Part shown: positions 30,085-40,081 of the stretch, one piece after another
How positions within the stretch are numbered: the stretch's first letter is position 1
Layout of the letters: each line of letters begins with the position of its first letter
NCBI RefSeq assembly: GCF_000477435.1
Contig: NC_022576.1
Coordinates: forward strand, 2,666,001 to 2,730,000
DNA: 64,000 nucleotides
Reading direction: 5' to 3'
Source: Candidatus Symbiobacter mobilis CR
GTDB lineage: Bacteria; Pseudomonadota; Gammaproteobacteria; Burkholderiales; Burkholderiaceae_C
Notes under the pieces: generated by a model
The model's input: only the letters and a program-made list of their open reading frames with translations
Told to the model about the DNA's origin: nothing
Databases searched by the model: none
Position numbers and translations under genes: made by a program

Positions 30085-31245
30085 ATGACACAGCACGCAA
30101 CGCGGTTGATCCAGCCTGGAACGGTGGCGTTGCTGTCGTTTGTCGTGCTACTGCATGGATGGCTATTGGGCGCCGTGACTGTGCGGTCGGACTGGGCGGC
30201 GGTTTCAGCGTACTCTGCAGAGACGTTTTTTGCCAGGATCGTGCAGCAGTCGCCGGTGCCCACTGCGCCAGCGATGCCGCCCACTCCTGCATCGCTCCGC
30301 CCCCAGGCACAGCCCCCAACCCACCCCCAAGATGCGCAGAAGCAGGTACCCCAAGCTGTACCCAAGCCCTTGCCTGCACCCACACCGGCAGCGCAGGATG
30401 CGGTGACTGCCCGCAAAAAAATCGCTGCAAATATCGCTGCATCCGGCGTAGGAACAACCATTCCAGACATTGATTTGCGTATGGGAAATGGGGAGCAAGG
30501 TACCGTTGCGCTAGAGGACGCAGCAACTCCCACCCCATCCGGGGAGGGTCATGCAACAGCGCAGGCCGTGCTGTCCAGCGCGGATGGGTTTCCAGGGGCG
30601 GTACGGTTGCGGTACGCAGTGCGGGCGAACAAGTTTCCCTATCGGCTCGACGCAGAGCTGTTGTGGGCGCAGCAAGAAGATGCCTATATGGTGCATTGGC
30701 AGGTCGGCGCGCTCGGCAAGATGCGTTCGCAATCCAGCCGGGGGAAGGTCGGCAACGAGGGGCTGATGCCCACGCGGTTTTCCGACAAATACCGCAGCGA
30801 GGTGGCCGCGCATTTCGATTACGCAACCGCTAGGGTGCGGTTCAGCGCCAACACGCCCGATGCCACGCTCCATACCGGTGCGCAGGATCGGCTGAGTCTT
30901 TTCGTCCAGTTGGCCGCGCTCGTCGGCGCGAATGTCGAGTACTTTGTGGCCGGAAAAACGTGGACGGTACAGGTGGTCGGGCCGCGTTCCGCCGAGTTCT
31001 GGACGTTGCGCTTTGGCAAGGAAGAGCTGCTCGACCTCCCGGGGGGCAAGATGCATGCCCTCCATCTGGTGCGCGAACCCGTACAGACTTACGACCAGAA
31101 GATCGAACTCTGGCTGGCTCCCCGGCTTAGCTATCTGCCCGCGAGGCTGCGCATGACCGAGGCCGATGGCGATGTGCTGGACATGCTTTGGGCATCGAGT
31201 GAACCGGTCGAGGGATGGCCGCCGGAAGCAGGGGTGCCGCAATGA
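30085..31245 (+). CDS. DUF3108-domain protein with N-terminal membrane anchor
   Basis: The 386-residue protein has an N-terminal hydrophobic helix (about 12-32, [19 protein letters not shown]), a long Pro/Ala/Gln-rich linker (about 50-100) and a C-terminal DUF3108 domain ([70 protein letters not shown]). The layout suggests an inner-membrane-anchored periplasmic protein. Its molecular role is unknown. The stop overlaps the tsaD start (ATGA), so the two are coupled. Confidence 0.82.
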   Translation: MTQHATRLIQPGTVALLSFVVLLHGWLLGAVTVRSDWAAVSAYSAETFFARIVQQSPVPTAPAMPPTPASLRPQAQPPTHPQDAQKQVPQAVPKPLPAPTPAAQDAVTARKKIAANIAASGVGTTIPDIDLRMGNGEQGTVALEDAATPTPSGEGHATAQAVLSSADGFPGAVRLRYAVRANKFPYRLDAELLWAQQEDAYMVHWQVGALGKMRSQSSRGKVGNEGLMPTRFSDKYRSEVAAHFDYATARVRFSANTPDATLHTGAQDRLSLFVQLAALVGANVEYFVAGKTWTVQVVGPRSAEFWTLRFGKEELLDLPGGKMHALHLVREPVQTYDQKIELWLAPRLSYLPARLRMTEADGDVLDMLWASSEPVEGWPPEAGVPQ

Positions 31246-32333
31246 TGCAGCAATCCCTGACTGATCCATCCTTGTGCGTGCTGGGCTTCGAATCGTCGTG
31301 TGACGAAACGGGGGTTGCGTTGGTCGAGGCAATGGGCCGTTCCACGCCGAGGTTGCTGGCCCATGCACTGCATAGCCAGGTCGAACTGCACGGTGCTTAC
31401 GGTGGCGTGGTGCCGGAACTGGCGAGTCGGGATCACATCCGCAGGCTGTTGCCGTTGACGCGATCTGTGTTGGCGCAAGCGCAGCGCAGGTTGTCCGACG
31501 TCGATGTGATCGCGTTCACCCGGGGCCCCGGGTTGGCCGGGGCGTTGCTGGTTGCAGCGGGAACGGCCTGTGCGATGGGCGCTGCCTTGGGCAAGCCGGT
31601 GTTGGGCGTACATCATCTGGAAGGGCATTTGCTCTCGCCGTTCCTGGCCGAGGACCCGCCGTGCTTTCCCTTCGTCGCGCTGCTGGTTTCCGGCGGGCAT
31701 ACGCAGTTGATGCGTGTCGAAGGCGTGGGAAAGTACGTGCTGTTGGGCGAGTCGATCGACGACGCTGCGGGGGAAGCCTTCGACAAGATCGCCAAAACCT
31801 TGGGCCTGGGTTATCCCGGAGGCCCCGCATTGGCGAAGCTGGCGCAGGAGGGCAAGGCGGATGCATTCCGGTTTCCCCGCCCGTTGTTGCATGTACCGGG
31901 GTGGGATTTCTCTTTTGCCGGGCTAAAAACTGCCGTTGCGCGGCAGGTGGCGCTGCACGCGAATGGGGCAGACCTGGCTACGGCTTTGTATATGGCCTTG
32001 CGCGCAGATTGGGCTGCATCGGCGCAGGAAGCGATCGTCGATGTGCTCGTCGCCAAGACGTTGGGGGCCTTGCGCGCAACGCGGATGGATCGGCTGGTCG
32101 TCGCTGGCGGAGTGGGCGCGAATCGAAGGCTGCGCGAACGGCTTGATGCTGCATGCAGCCAAGCAGGGGTGCGCGTGCATTACCCACCCGTTGCACTGTG
32201 TACCGACAACGGCGCCATGATCGCGATGGCGGCGGCAATGCGCATCGCCCACGGGGTAGAGCGTGCCGAGACGACCTACGCCTTTGATGTGCGGCCGCGC
32301 TGGCCGTTGGACGCGGTGTGCGGCAGCGGGTAG
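31242..32333 (+). CDS. tsaD: tRNA N6-threonylcarbamoyladenosine transferase TsaD
   Basis: TsaD transfers the threonylcarbamoyl group to A37 of tRNAs reading ANN codons, working with TsaB, TsaC and TsaE. The 363-residue protein shows the metal-binding HHLEGH (124-129), the nucleotide-binding segments [10 protein letters not shown] and [20 protein letters not shown], and the C-terminal TDNGAMIA. The ATG at 31242 overlaps the DUF3108 stop; an ATG three bases later is equivalent. Length is normal and no break is seen. Confidence 0.95.
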   Translation: MMQQSLTDPSLCVLGFESSCDETGVALVEAMGRSTPRLLAHALHSQVELHGAYGGVVPELASRDHIRRLLPLTRSVLAQAQRRLSDVDVIAFTRGPGLAGALLVAAGTACAMGAALGKPVLGVHHLEGHLLSPFLAEDPPCFPFVALLVSGGHTQLMRVEGVGKYVLLGESIDDAAGEAFDKIAKTLGLGYPGGPALAKLAQEGKADAFRFPRPLLHVPGWDFSFAGLKTAVARQVALHANGADLATALYMALRADWAASAQEAIVDVLVAKTLGALRATRMDRLVVAGGVGANRRLRERLDAACSQAGVRVHYPPVALCTDNGAMIAMAAAMRIAHGVERAETTYAFDVRPRWPLDAVCGSG

Positions 32334-32355
32334 GAACCGCGTCGTTGGGTTCCGC

Positions 32356-33039
32356 TCACTGCGGGGGTTGCCGGTATTCCGCCATGATGCAGGGGAAGTA
32401 TTGCAACCCATCCTGGCTTCCGAGGAACTCGCGTGCGCAGTCGACGAATTGGTTGCGAAACACCGCCCGCACGTTATCGTCCTTGGCCAGGTTCATCCCA
32501 TCCCGTGGTAATGATGCCGTCAGCCGCTGGGTCAAGGCAGCGACATGGGTACGTTCGTCGGTCAGGATATGGGGTACCGACACCTCTTGCGAGACCAGCT
32601 TGACCTGTGGCGTGCCGATCAGCGCGGGCGGGTCGCAGGTCAGGCGCAAGTAGGGCGATTCGTACGCAACATCGCAAGGCTCTGCGATGGGGTCGGCGCC
32701 AAACTGGAACGTGACAGCGTATTTGGCGAACAAGACGACATCGGCTTTGAGTTTGTGCTTTTCTTTGATGAAGCGTTCCGACAGGGTGTAGTCCCGAACC
32801 ATGCGAACGTTGAAGGTGCGCGTCTGTGTCAGGAGGTGAATCTTCAGTGGAGCCAGGTATTCCTTGAACTTGTCGTATTCGTCGAGTTTTTTCTTGGTGG
32901 ACTCGATTTCCGACCCCACCTTGAGGATCTTGACAGCCGCTTCCTGTTGTTCCTCGATCCGTTTGAACTGCACGTAGATGTAGGTAGCAAAGGCGCTCAA
33001 CAGGCTGCCTGCTATGCCTAGTGCGGTGGCGCGCTCCAT
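32356..33039 (-). CDS. Hypothetical membrane-anchored protein
   Basis: The 227-residue protein has one N-terminal transmembrane helix (about 5-22, TALGIAGSLLSAFATYIYV), a short coiled coil (about 25-60, RIEEQQEAAVKILKVGSEIE) and a globular region with VRDYTLSERFIKEKHKLKAD and a Cys-containing segment (CDVAYESPYLRLTCDPPALI). I do not recognise the family; it vaguely recalls DUF4230-type proteins. It is convergent with tsaD and has no operon partner. Confidence 0.65.
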   Translation of the reverse strand: MERATALGIAGSLLSAFATYIYVQFKRIEEQQEAAVKILKVGSEIESTKKKLDEYDKFKEYLAPLKIHLLTQTRTFNVRMVRDYTLSERFIKEKHKLKADVVLFAKYAVTFQFGADPIAEPCDVAYESPYLRLTCDPPALIGTPQVKLVSQEVSVPHILTDERTHVAALTQRLTASLPRDGMNLAKDDNVRAVFRNQFVDCAREFLGSQDGLQYFPCIMAEYRQPPQ

Positions 33040-33099
33040 AAGTTATAGGGTGGTGGCCGGTGCGTTAAGGGAAAAGTCGCTTACGGGAAAAATCGCGAA

Positions 33100-33145
33100 G
33101 CGGCTTCGAAGCTCTCCTCGCCTAGCGGGAGAGGGGTTGGGGGTG
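33100..33145. repeat. CTCTCC...GGAGAGGGG palindromic repeat
   Basis: CTCTCCTCGC-CTA-GCGGGAGAGGGG is an imperfect hairpin followed by TTGGGGGTG. The same motif recurs at 10409-10442 (inside hsdM) and near 36982-36998 between trpA and accD. It looks like a dispersed intergenic repeat family of this genome. Confidence 0.5.
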
Positions 33146-33173
33146 CGGGAAACGGGTAAGACTTGCATGGCCG

Positions 33174-35093
33174 TTAGTCAGCGGTAGAGGCGGAAGTCGA
33201 AGCGGAGATCGAAGTGCGGGGTTCGATGTCTGTAGGCCCAAAGACGTGGTAACGGTGTTTGCCTGCCAACTTGGCTTGGTACATCGCAATATCTGCTTCG
33301 TGCAGCAATTCTTCGGCAGTGGTGGATCGGGATCGACATAAGAAACTCACCCCGATGCTGGCAGTGACGGACAGCAGTGTGCCATCGAGAGGGATAGGCT
33401 GCGCCACGGCTTGCAACAGGCGTTCCAGCAGGGGAAGGACATCGCTCGGATCCTGGAGGTCTACGAGTACTGCGACGAATTCGTCCCCTCCATTGCGTGC
33501 AAGGGTGTCGCCGTCTCGCAGCGCGTCACGCATCCGAGTGGCGACAGCGATGAGCACCTGATCCCCGGCATGGTGTCCGTGGATGTCGTTGATGGCTTTG
33601 AACCCGTCGAGGTCGATGAACGCCACGGCCAGGCACTCTTCCCGCCGCTGCATTTGGGCCATCGCTTGTCCTAGGCGGTCTGCGAGCAGGATGCGGTTTG
33701 GTAGTTGGGTGAGCGCATCGTGGCGTGCGGTGCGTTCGAGTTCGGTTTGGTAATTCTTGATGGCCGTGATGTTTCTAAAGACGGCGACGTACTGCTGTAC
33801 CTGGCCTTGGCTATCGACGGCAGCGCTGATCGTGAGCATTTCCGCGTAGACCTCCCCATCCTTGCGGCGGTTCCAGACTTCTCCCCCCCAGTGCCCCTGG
33901 GTGCGCAAGTCGTGCCACATTGCGTCGTAGAACGCCTTGTCGTGGTACCCGGAACGGAGGATGCTGTGGGTCTTGCCCAGAGCGTCTTCGCGTGTGTAAC
34001 CCGTGATGTGCGTGAAGGCATCGTTGACGTCGAGGATGATTCCGTTGGCATCCGTAATCGCGATGCCCTCGCGGGTATTGGTGAACACACAAGAGGCGTT
34101 GACGCGATGCAGGCGCTCGGATTCTGCTCGCTCTTCCTGGAGCAGCAGATGACGCCGGTAGTACCCCGTGGACAAAAAGCTGAGCAGAACGAGTACAGGA
34201 ACCAAGATCCCCAGGATCGTCGTCGCTTCTGTTCTCCATTGGCGCAGCGCAACGTTTTGCGGCACGCGGGATACCACGACGAAAGGAAACAGCGAAGACA
34301 CCCGGAATGCCGCCAAGGATTGGCCAAGCTGCGGATGGAAGACGACGAATTGCCCATATTCGCGCTGGTCAGGCTGCATCAGCGCAAATAAAGAATGGGT
34401 CTCGATGGCAGACTTGGGAGCGGTAGAGAACAGAAGCACCCCGTCGAGCCGAAGAACTTCGACGATGTCAAGCTGTGGGTCGAGCTGGCGGGCGATGTGG
34501 TTGAGGAAATAGTCGGTATTGAGCGCGACGAGCAGCGTCAATGCACGCGATGAGGATGGCAACCCCAGCGTGAGGGGAAGGAAAGTCGATGCATGGGCTG
34601 CGGGGTAGCGCAAGCCAGAATCGGGCGTATCCGGCCGTCCTTCGGAAAAATCCCGCCCTGACCAAGGTACCCCAATGTGCAGCACGGGGTACGTCGCGTC
34701 GGACACGGGGTAGTACGCCTCGCCGGATAGCGAAAGTCCGACGTTGGCGGGGTTGGAACTGACGAGGATTCGGCCAGTGTCATCGATCAAGGACAGCGAG
34801 CGCAAATGGGGCGCATTGCGCAAGATCAGTGCGAAGCTGGATTCGATCTGACAGGCGTCGAACGACTTGGTATCCGTGGACACCACGTGGCCCGCAGCCA
34901 GCGTGGTGGCATCAATGCTCTGGGTGATGAACCCCTCGAAACTGCGTGCAAGCAGTGCAGAGATGCGGAAGTGGTGGCTGAGTGCGTCTGCACGCAAGAG
35001 CCACAAGGCGTAGCCTGCCACGCCCAGCACGCCGATGTGAAAAGCAGTGAGCGTGAGTGCAAAGCGCAGCCATGAGCCGACGAAACGGTTCAT
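33174..35093 (-). CDS. Membrane PAS-GGDEF diguanylate cyclase
   Basis: The 639-residue protein has an N-terminal transmembrane helix (about 12-32), a periplasmic sensor region (about 35-285), a second helix (ILGILVPVLVLLSFLSTGYY), a PAS domain (TNTREGIAITDANGIILDV, TGYTREDALGKTHSIL) and a GGDEF domain with active-site NGGDEF and FIDLDGFKAINDIHGHHAGD. It should make cyclic di-GMP in response to a periplasmic signal. The residue before GGDEF is Asn rather than the common Arg or Gly, with Arg one earlier. The gene starts 6 bp after the stop of a periplasmic binding protein gene, which may supply the ligand. Confidence 0.9.
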   Translation of the reverse strand: MNRFVGSWLRFALTLTAFHIGVLGVAGYALWLLRADALSHHFRISALLARSFEGFITQSIDATTLAAGHVVSTDTKSFDACQIESSFALILRNAPHLRSLSLIDDTGRILVSSNPANVGLSLSGEAYYPVSDATYPVLHIGVPWSGRDFSEGRPDTPDSGLRYPAAHASTFLPLTLGLPSSSRALTLLVALNTDYFLNHIARQLDPQLDIVEVLRLDGVLLFSTAPKSAIETHSLFALMQPDQREYGQFVVFHPQLGQSLAAFRVSSLFPFVVVSRVPQNVALRQWRTEATTILGILVPVLVLLSFLSTGYYRRHLLLQEERAESERLHRVNASCVFTNTREGIAITDANGIILDVNDAFTHITGYTREDALGKTHSILRSGYHDKAFYDAMWHDLRTQGHWGGEVWNRRKDGEVYAEMLTISAAVDSQGQVQQYVAVFRNITAIKNYQTELERTARHDALTQLPNRILLADRLGQAMAQMQRREECLAVAFIDLDGFKAINDIHGHHAGDQVLIAVATRMRDALRDGDTLARNGGDEFVAVLVDLQDPSDVLPLLERLLQAVAQPIPLDGTLLSVTASIGVSFLCRSRSTTAEELLHEADIAMYQAKLAGKHRYHVFGPTDIEPRTSISASTSASTAD

Positions 35094-35099
35094 GCGGAC

Positions 35100-35924
35100 T
35101 CAGGGGGACAGAATGGGTTCCAGACGGTGCCGGATGGCAGCGGCGCGCAGCCGACCATCCTTCTTGGCGTCGGCTACGAACTGGTCTACACGAGCGAGCC
35201 AGACATCGTCTCCGGGAGCCACGGCGTAGGCATAGGGTGTGATGTGGTACGGACTATCCGGAGTGACCAAACGCGCCCAATCCGCATTGGCAAGAAAGCG
35301 CTGGCTGTAGGGATAGTCGGTCATGAATACGTCCGCGCGGCCAGCCTGCACTTCGTGTTCCCGTGCGAATGGGGTATCGAGCACGAGCAGCTTGGCATTG
35401 CGCAATTTTTCTTTCATGATCGGTTCGTGCAGGGTGCCTTTGGCCACTGCCACGATGCTGCCGGGTTGGTCGATGTCTGCCCAGCGTTGAATACGGCGAT
35501 TGATACGGGTGGTGATGGCGTAAATGTCGCTGGCGAGGTGGGGCCGGGTGAAACGGAGCTTGGCCTGCCGTTGCGGGGTGATGCCGATGGCGAACATGGC
35601 CACATCGCAACGGTCAGCGTGCAGATCGTCGATCAGTTTGGCAAAAGAGCTATCGACGAAAGTGACGGCAACGCCCAGATCCCGGGCCAATTCCCGCGCC
35701 ATGTCGATGTCGATGCCAGCAAGCTGCTGGGTTCTGGGGTTGCGGTACGTGATGCCGTAATAGTCCGGCCAGATGCAAACGCGCAGGGAGCGCGTGTTTT
35801 GGATTTGATCGAGACGGCTGGCTGGGCTGGCCTGGGCCAAGCTGATGGATGCGACGAGGGCACAGCACAGCCCGACGAGCAGGGGACGCAACGGCAGGGC
35901 AAAGCGTGGGAGCGAGAGAAGCAT
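35100..35924 (-). CDS. Periplasmic solute-binding protein, family 3
   Basis: The 274-residue protein has a signal peptide (about 1-30, LLVGLCCALVASISLAQA) and a family-3 binding domain: LRVCIWPDYYGITYRNP, LAGIDIDMARELARDLGV, DRCDVAMFAIGITPQRQA and FMTDYPYSQRFLANADWARL. Such proteins bind amino acids or organic acids. The ATG at 35924 follows CAGGAG. No permease or ATPase gene is nearby; the gene runs straight into the PAS-GGDEF gene, so a ligand-sensing rather than transport role is plausible. Confidence 0.87.
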   Translation of the reverse strand: MLLSLPRFALPLRPLLVGLCCALVASISLAQASPASRLDQIQNTRSLRVCIWPDYYGITYRNPRTQQLAGIDIDMARELARDLGVAVTFVDSSFAKLIDDLHADRCDVAMFAIGITPQRQAKLRFTRPHLASDIYAITTRINRRIQRWADIDQPGSIVAVAKGTLHEPIMKEKLRNAKLLVLDTPFAREHEVQAGRADVFMTDYPYSQRFLANADWARLVTPDSPYHITPYAYAVAPGDDVWLARVDQFVADAKKDGRLRAAAIRHRLEPILSP

Positions 35925-36078
35925 GGCGCACTCCTGACGGAGGAACGGGGGGAGAAAGGTGCCGAAAACCAAAATTCTTTGGTACAGGGAGCGTCCGAGG
36001 CAGCCTTGAAAAACCATTTTGCCATGCCCAAGATGGGCGCGCACCCCGCCCTATGGGTGGCGCGTGGATGCAGCGTCG

Positions 36079-36957
36079 TCAGGCTGCGTTGACGGCGTCG
36101 GCGCTCTGGCGGGTCAACATGGCCAGGATGTTCGCGACGGTCTTGCGCAGTTCCCGGCGGTCACAAACGAAGTCGACTGCGCCCTTGCTTTGCAGAAATT
36201 CCGCGCGCTGGAACCCTTCCGGAAGGGTGACACGCACGGTGGACTCGATCACGCGCGGGCCGGCAAAGCCGATCAGCGCCTTGGGTTCGGCGATGACGAC
36301 GTCTCCGAGGAACGCGAACCCTGCGCTGACACCGCCCATCGTCGGGTCGGTCAGCACGCTGAGGTACGGCAACCCGGCTTGCGCAAGCCGCGTGAGGGCA
36401 GCGTTGGTCTTGGCCATTTGCATCAGGGAAAGCAGCCCCTCTTGCATTCGTGCCCCCCCGGTGGCGGTGAAGCACAGAAAAGGCACTTTCTGCTCGATGG
36501 CCGTATGCACGCCCCGGACGAAGCGTTCCCCCACGACGGAACCCATGCTGCCGCCCATGAATTCGAACTCGAAGCAGGCCGTGACCAGCCCGATTCCAAG
36601 CACCGCGCCGCCCATGACGACGAGCGCGTCGGTTTCGCCAGTGTTGTCCAGCGCTTCCTTGAGGCGCTGCGAGTATTTGCGGCTGTCCTGAAATTTCAGC
36701 GCATCGACGGGTAGCACTTCCTGCCCCAGTTCGTAGCGGCCTTCGGGGTCGAGAAAGGCGTTGATGCGTGCGCGTGCGCCGATGCGGTGGTGGTGCGCGC
36801 AGTTGGGGCAGACGTTGAGGTTCTGTTCGAGGTCGGTTTTGTACAGCACGCTATCGCAGGCGCTGCATTTGATCCATACCCCTTCGGGGACGCTACGCCG
36901 ATCCCGGGGGTTGATGTGCTGAATTTTGGGGGGAAGGAGTTTTTCGAGCCAGCTCAT
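36079..36957 (-). CDS. accD: Acetyl-CoA carboxylase carboxyltransferase subunit beta
   Basis: AccD pairs with AccA to carboxylate acetyl-CoA in the first step of fatty-acid synthesis. The 292-residue protein has the four-cysteine zinc ribbon (C31, C34, C50, C53) and the crotonase-type core ([49 protein letters not shown]). The ATG at 36957 is chosen because [13 protein letters not shown] is the conserved N-terminus. It follows trpA with about 100 bp between, in the usual Burkholderiales order. Confidence 0.96.
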   Translation of the reverse strand: MSWLEKLLPPKIQHINPRDRRSVPEGVWIKCSACDSVLYKTDLEQNLNVCPNCAHHHRIGARARINAFLDPEGRYELGQEVLPVDALKFQDSRKYSQRLKEALDNTGETDALVVMGGAVLGIGLVTACFEFEFMGGSMGSVVGERFVRGVHTAIEQKVPFLCFTATGGARMQEGLLSLMQMAKTNAALTRLAQAGLPYLSVLTDPTMGGVSAGFAFLGDVVIAEPKALIGFAGPRVIESTVRVTLPEGFQRAEFLQSKGAVDFVCDRRELRKTVANILAMLTRQSADAVNAA

Positions 36958-37059
36958 GGGGGTAGTGCAAGGTCGGGGAAAAGGGAGAGGGGCTGGGGGG
37001 GATGGACACTGCCATGACTTTCCTGATGCAAGGCATCTGCGCAAAGTCAAGGCAGTGAT

Positions 37060-37890
37060 TCAGGTTGGCGCATCCATCGCGGCGCGCACTTCGGTGAGGA
37101 AGGTTCGCGCTGCGTCGCAAACGCCCTCCCGGGGCTGCGATGCGATGCATTCGATGATCCGGCTACCGATGACGACGCCATCAGCAACGTGGGCGATGTT
37201 TCGGGCGCTTGCGGGTTCGCGGATGCCGAATCCCACTGCGATGGGGACATGGACATGCTCGCGGATGCGCGGCAGTGCGCGGGCTACGGCATCGGCGTCG
37301 AGCGTACTGGAGCCTGTCACGCCTTTGAGCGACACGTAGTAGACGTACCCCCCTGCAATCTGCCCAATAGTGCGGATGCGGGCTTCGGTGCTCGTCGGCG
37401 CCAGCAGAAAAATGGGATCGATCCCGTTGTTGCGCAGCGCATGGGCAAAAGCCACACACTCCTGCGGTGGGTAATCGACGATGAGCACGCCATCGACCCC
37501 GGCGTCAGTACAGGCTTGGACGAAGGCCGACGATGGCGCGTCGGCGGTGCGGTGTACTTGGTCGTAGCGTTCGACGGGGTTGGCATAGCCCATCAGTACG
37601 ACGGGGGTGGTGGTGTCGTCGCGGCGGAAGGCACGCACCATGTCGAGCACCGTGCATAGCCCCACACCGTGTGACAGGGCGAAGTCGCTGGCGCGCTGGA
37701 TCGCCGGGCCGTCTGCGCTGGGGTCGGAGAAGGGAATACCCAGCTCGATCAGATCGGCACCGCCTTCCACCATGGCGTGCATCAGCGCCGGGGTCACGTC
37801 TGCATAGGGGAACCCGGCTGTGACAAAGGGGATCAGCGCAGTCCGGTGTTGCGAACGCAGCCGTGCGAAGGTCGGTGCGATGCGGCTCAT
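37060..37890 (-). CDS. trpA: Tryptophan synthase alpha subunit
   Basis: TrpA cleaves indole-3-glycerol phosphate to indole, which is channelled to TrpB. The 276-residue TIM barrel shows the catalytic pair E49 ([11 protein letters not shown]) and D60 (SADGP), then GYANPVERY and the phosphate loop [13 protein letters not shown]. The start overlaps the trpB stop as ATGA, consistent with stoichiometric expression. Length and motifs are normal. Confidence 0.96.
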   Translation of the reverse strand: MSRIAPTFARLRSQHRTALIPFVTAGFPYADVTPALMHAMVEGGADLIELGIPFSDPSADGPAIQRASDFALSHGVGLCTVLDMVRAFRRDDTTTPVVLMGYANPVERYDQVHRTADAPSSAFVQACTDAGVDGVLIVDYPPQECVAFAHALRNNGIDPIFLLAPTSTEARIRTIGQIAGGYVYYVSLKGVTGSSTLDADAVARALPRIREHVHVPIAVGFGIREPASARNIAHVADGVVIGSRIIECIASQPREGVCDAARTFLTEVRAAMDAPT

Positions 37891-39152
37891 GGTTGTGCTC
37901 CTGCGTCGGCCAAGGCACGGGGGGGGCTACAAAAGTCTGCGCCGCAGAGGTCGGCGACGGTGCCGATGTCCTTGTCGCCACGACCGGAGAGGTTAACGAG
38001 GATCGATTGGTCCGGGCGCATTGTTTTGGCAAGCTGGAGTGCATACGCCACGGCGTGGCTCGATTCGAGGGCGGGGATGATCCCCTCCGTGCGGCACAGG
38101 TAGTGAAAGGCTGCGAGCGCCTCGGTGTCGGTGATCCCGACGTATTCGGCACGCTGCACATCCTGTAGCCAGGCGTGTTCCGGCCCTACTCCGGGGTAGT
38201 CCAACCCGGCGCTGACGCTGTGCGTAGGCAGGATCTGTCCATCGCGATCCTGCAAGACATAGGTGCGGTTGCCATGCAGCACGCCGGGGCTACCGCGCTG
38301 CAACGAGGCTGCGTGCCTGCCGGTGTCTAGCCCCTCGCCAGCGGCTTCGACGCCGATCAGCCGGATGTGCCGGTGTTCGAGGTAGGGGTGGAAGATGCCC
38401 ATTGCGTTGGATCCGCCGCCCACGCACGCGACGATCGCGTCGGGCTGTTCCCCCGCGCAGCCTGCTTCGGCAAGCATTGGTGGCATTTGCGTCAGGCATT
38501 CACGGCCGATCACGCTCTGGAAGTCGCGCACCATCATGGGGTAGGGGTGCGGACCGGCCACGGTGCCGATGATGTAGAAGGTGTCGTCGACATGGGCCAC
38601 CCAGTCCCGCAAGGCTTCGTTGAGTGCGTCCTTGAGCGTCTTGCTGCCGGAGGTCACGGGGACGACCTGCGCGCCCAGCAGTTTCATGCGGTAGACATTC
38701 GGGCTTTGGCGTTGCATGTCCTCGCTGCCCATGTAGACGACGCATTCCAGCCCATAGCGGGCACAGATCGTTGCGGTGGCCACCCCGTGTTGGCCTGCGC
38801 CCGTTTCGGCGATGACCCGTTTTTTGCCCATCCGCCGAGCCAACATGGCTTGGCCGATCGTGTTGTTGATCTTGTGCGCGCCGGTATGGTTGAGGTCTTC
38901 GCGCTTGAGGAATATCTGTGCCCCGCCTTGTTCGCGGCTGGCTCGGGCAGCGTGGTAGACGGGGGAGGGACGACCTACGTAGTGCGCAAGCTCGTAGGCG
39001 AATTCGTCCTGGAAGGCAGCGTCGTTGCGGTAGCGCTCATACGCTGCGGTCAGTTCATCGACGGCATGTTGCAGCGTTTCCGCGACAAAGCAGCCGCCGT
39101 AGATGCCAAAGTGGCCATCCGGGCCGGGTAGGGATTCCGCTGAGGTAGTCAT
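37887..39152 (-). CDS. trpB: Tryptophan synthase beta subunit
   Basis: TrpB condenses indole with serine using pyridoxal phosphate. The 421-residue protein contains the PLP lysine K94 in [10 protein letters not shown], the [10 protein letters not shown] entry, [19 protein letters not shown], and the phosphate-binding [13 protein letters not shown]. It is separated from trpF by 164 bp that hold a REP-like hairpin, and coupled to trpA downstream. The frame is intact. Confidence 0.96.
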   Translation of the reverse strand: MTTSAESLPGPDGHFGIYGGCFVAETLQHAVDELTAAYERYRNDAAFQDEFAYELAHYVGRPSPVYHAARASREQGGAQIFLKREDLNHTGAHKINNTIGQAMLARRMGKKRVIAETGAGQHGVATATICARYGLECVVYMGSEDMQRQSPNVYRMKLLGAQVVPVTSGSKTLKDALNEALRDWVAHVDDTFYIIGTVAGPHPYPMMVRDFQSVIGRECLTQMPPMLAEAGCAGEQPDAIVACVGGGSNAMGIFHPYLEHRHIRLIGVEAAGEGLDTGRHAASLQRGSPGVLHGNRTYVLQDRDGQILPTHSVSAGLDYPGVGPEHAWLQDVQRAEYVGITDTEALAAFHYLCRTEGIIPALESSHAVAYALQLAKTMRPDQSILVNLSGRGDKDIGTVADLCGADFCSPPRALADAGAQP

Positions 39153-39206
39153 GAAAGTCGGTAAGGTACGGCCACACCAAGGGCAAGGAACACACTATGG
39201 GCAGGC

Positions 39207-39248
39207 GTTGTGGGAGTGCCGCATCGCGACTTCCGTCGCTCCTACAAC
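39207..39248. repeat. REP-like palindrome between trpF and trpB
   Basis: On the minus strand it reads GTTGTAGGAGCGACGGAAGT and closes with CTCCCACAAC. The outer arms GTTGTAGGAG/CTCCCACAAC pair with one mismatch. The TGTAGGAGCG core resembles the REP family common in Gammaproteobacteria. It lies in the trpF-trpB gap and may shape mRNA stability there. Confidence 0.65.
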
Positions 39249-39316
39249 GGGAACGGAAGCGTTGTGCTGATATCAAGTGCAGTGGTTTCCCATGGCAGCC
39301 AAGATGCGTGCCTACC

Positions 39317-40081
39317 TTAGCCCAGCGAGAGAGGGGCAGTGGTGAGGGCAAGATATGCATCGACCGACATGGACTCTGGGCACGACTCGCGCTGTGCAGA
39401 GGAAAAGCACGTATCTGCGGCACGTACAGCGGCGGCAAACTGCGCGATTTTGTCAGGATCCTTGAGGCCCTTGTGTCCGGTCACTTCGATCCCGGAACTG
39501 ACATCGACAGTCAGTGACAGGCAACGTGGACGCAGCATCGCAATCGCCTCGCCGACGTTGGCGGGGGTCAGCCCCCCAGCGAGTACGACGTGCGTCTGTG
39601 GCAGGGGGGGAAGAGCCGTCCAGTCAAAGCGATGGCCCGTTCCTCCGTATTCGGGGGCATAGGTGTCGAGCACGAACGCCAGGGCGCGTTCGTGTTCCGA
39701 CACCATGGTATGCAGTATCCCGGCGGGGGCGGGGTCGTCGGCACGAATGCGCACGGCGCGCAGGTAGGCGTAGCCCCGGTTGGCCTGGACGCATTGGCTG
39801 GCCGTCTCGTCGCCGTGGAATTGCACGATGGCTCCGGTGATCGTGTCACGCACGCGCAGTACCTCTTCGGGGTCGGGGTTGACGAACAGCAGCACCGGGG
39901 TGACGAACGGGGGCAGCCTGCGTGCCAGCACCGCAGCACGATCCGGGGTGACGTACCGGGGGCTGCGCGCATAGAGCACGAAACCGACTGCATCGGCGCC
40001 AGCGGCGACGGCAGCGTCCACATCGCATTCCCGGGTGAGGCCACACATCTTGATGCGCGTGCGTGGTTGTAGGGTCTTCAT
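39317..40081 (-). CDS. trpF: Phosphoribosylanthranilate isomerase
   Basis: TrpF catalyses the Amadori rearrangement of phosphoribosylanthranilate in tryptophan synthesis. The 254-residue barrel starts IKMCGLTRECDVDAAVAAGA with the catalytic Cys, and has FVLDTYAPEYGGTGHRFDW with the catalytic Asp and LAGGLTPANVGEAI. The ATG at 40081 overlaps the truA stop by 4 bp. The C-terminus (about 225-254, CFSSAQRESCPESMSVDAYL) is an extra tail compared with typical TrpF of about 210 residues. Confidence 0.95.
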   Translation of the reverse strand: MKTLQPRTRIKMCGLTRECDVDAAVAAGADAVGFVLYARSPRYVTPDRAAVLARRLPPFVTPVLLFVNPDPEEVLRVRDTITGAIVQFHGDETASQCVQANRGYAYLRAVRIRADDPAPAGILHTMVSEHERALAFVLDTYAPEYGGTGHRFDWTALPPLPQTHVVLAGGLTPANVGEAIAMLRPRCLSLTVDVSSGIEVTGHKGLKDPDKIAQFAAAVRAADTCFSSAQRESCPESMSVDAYLALTTAPLSLG

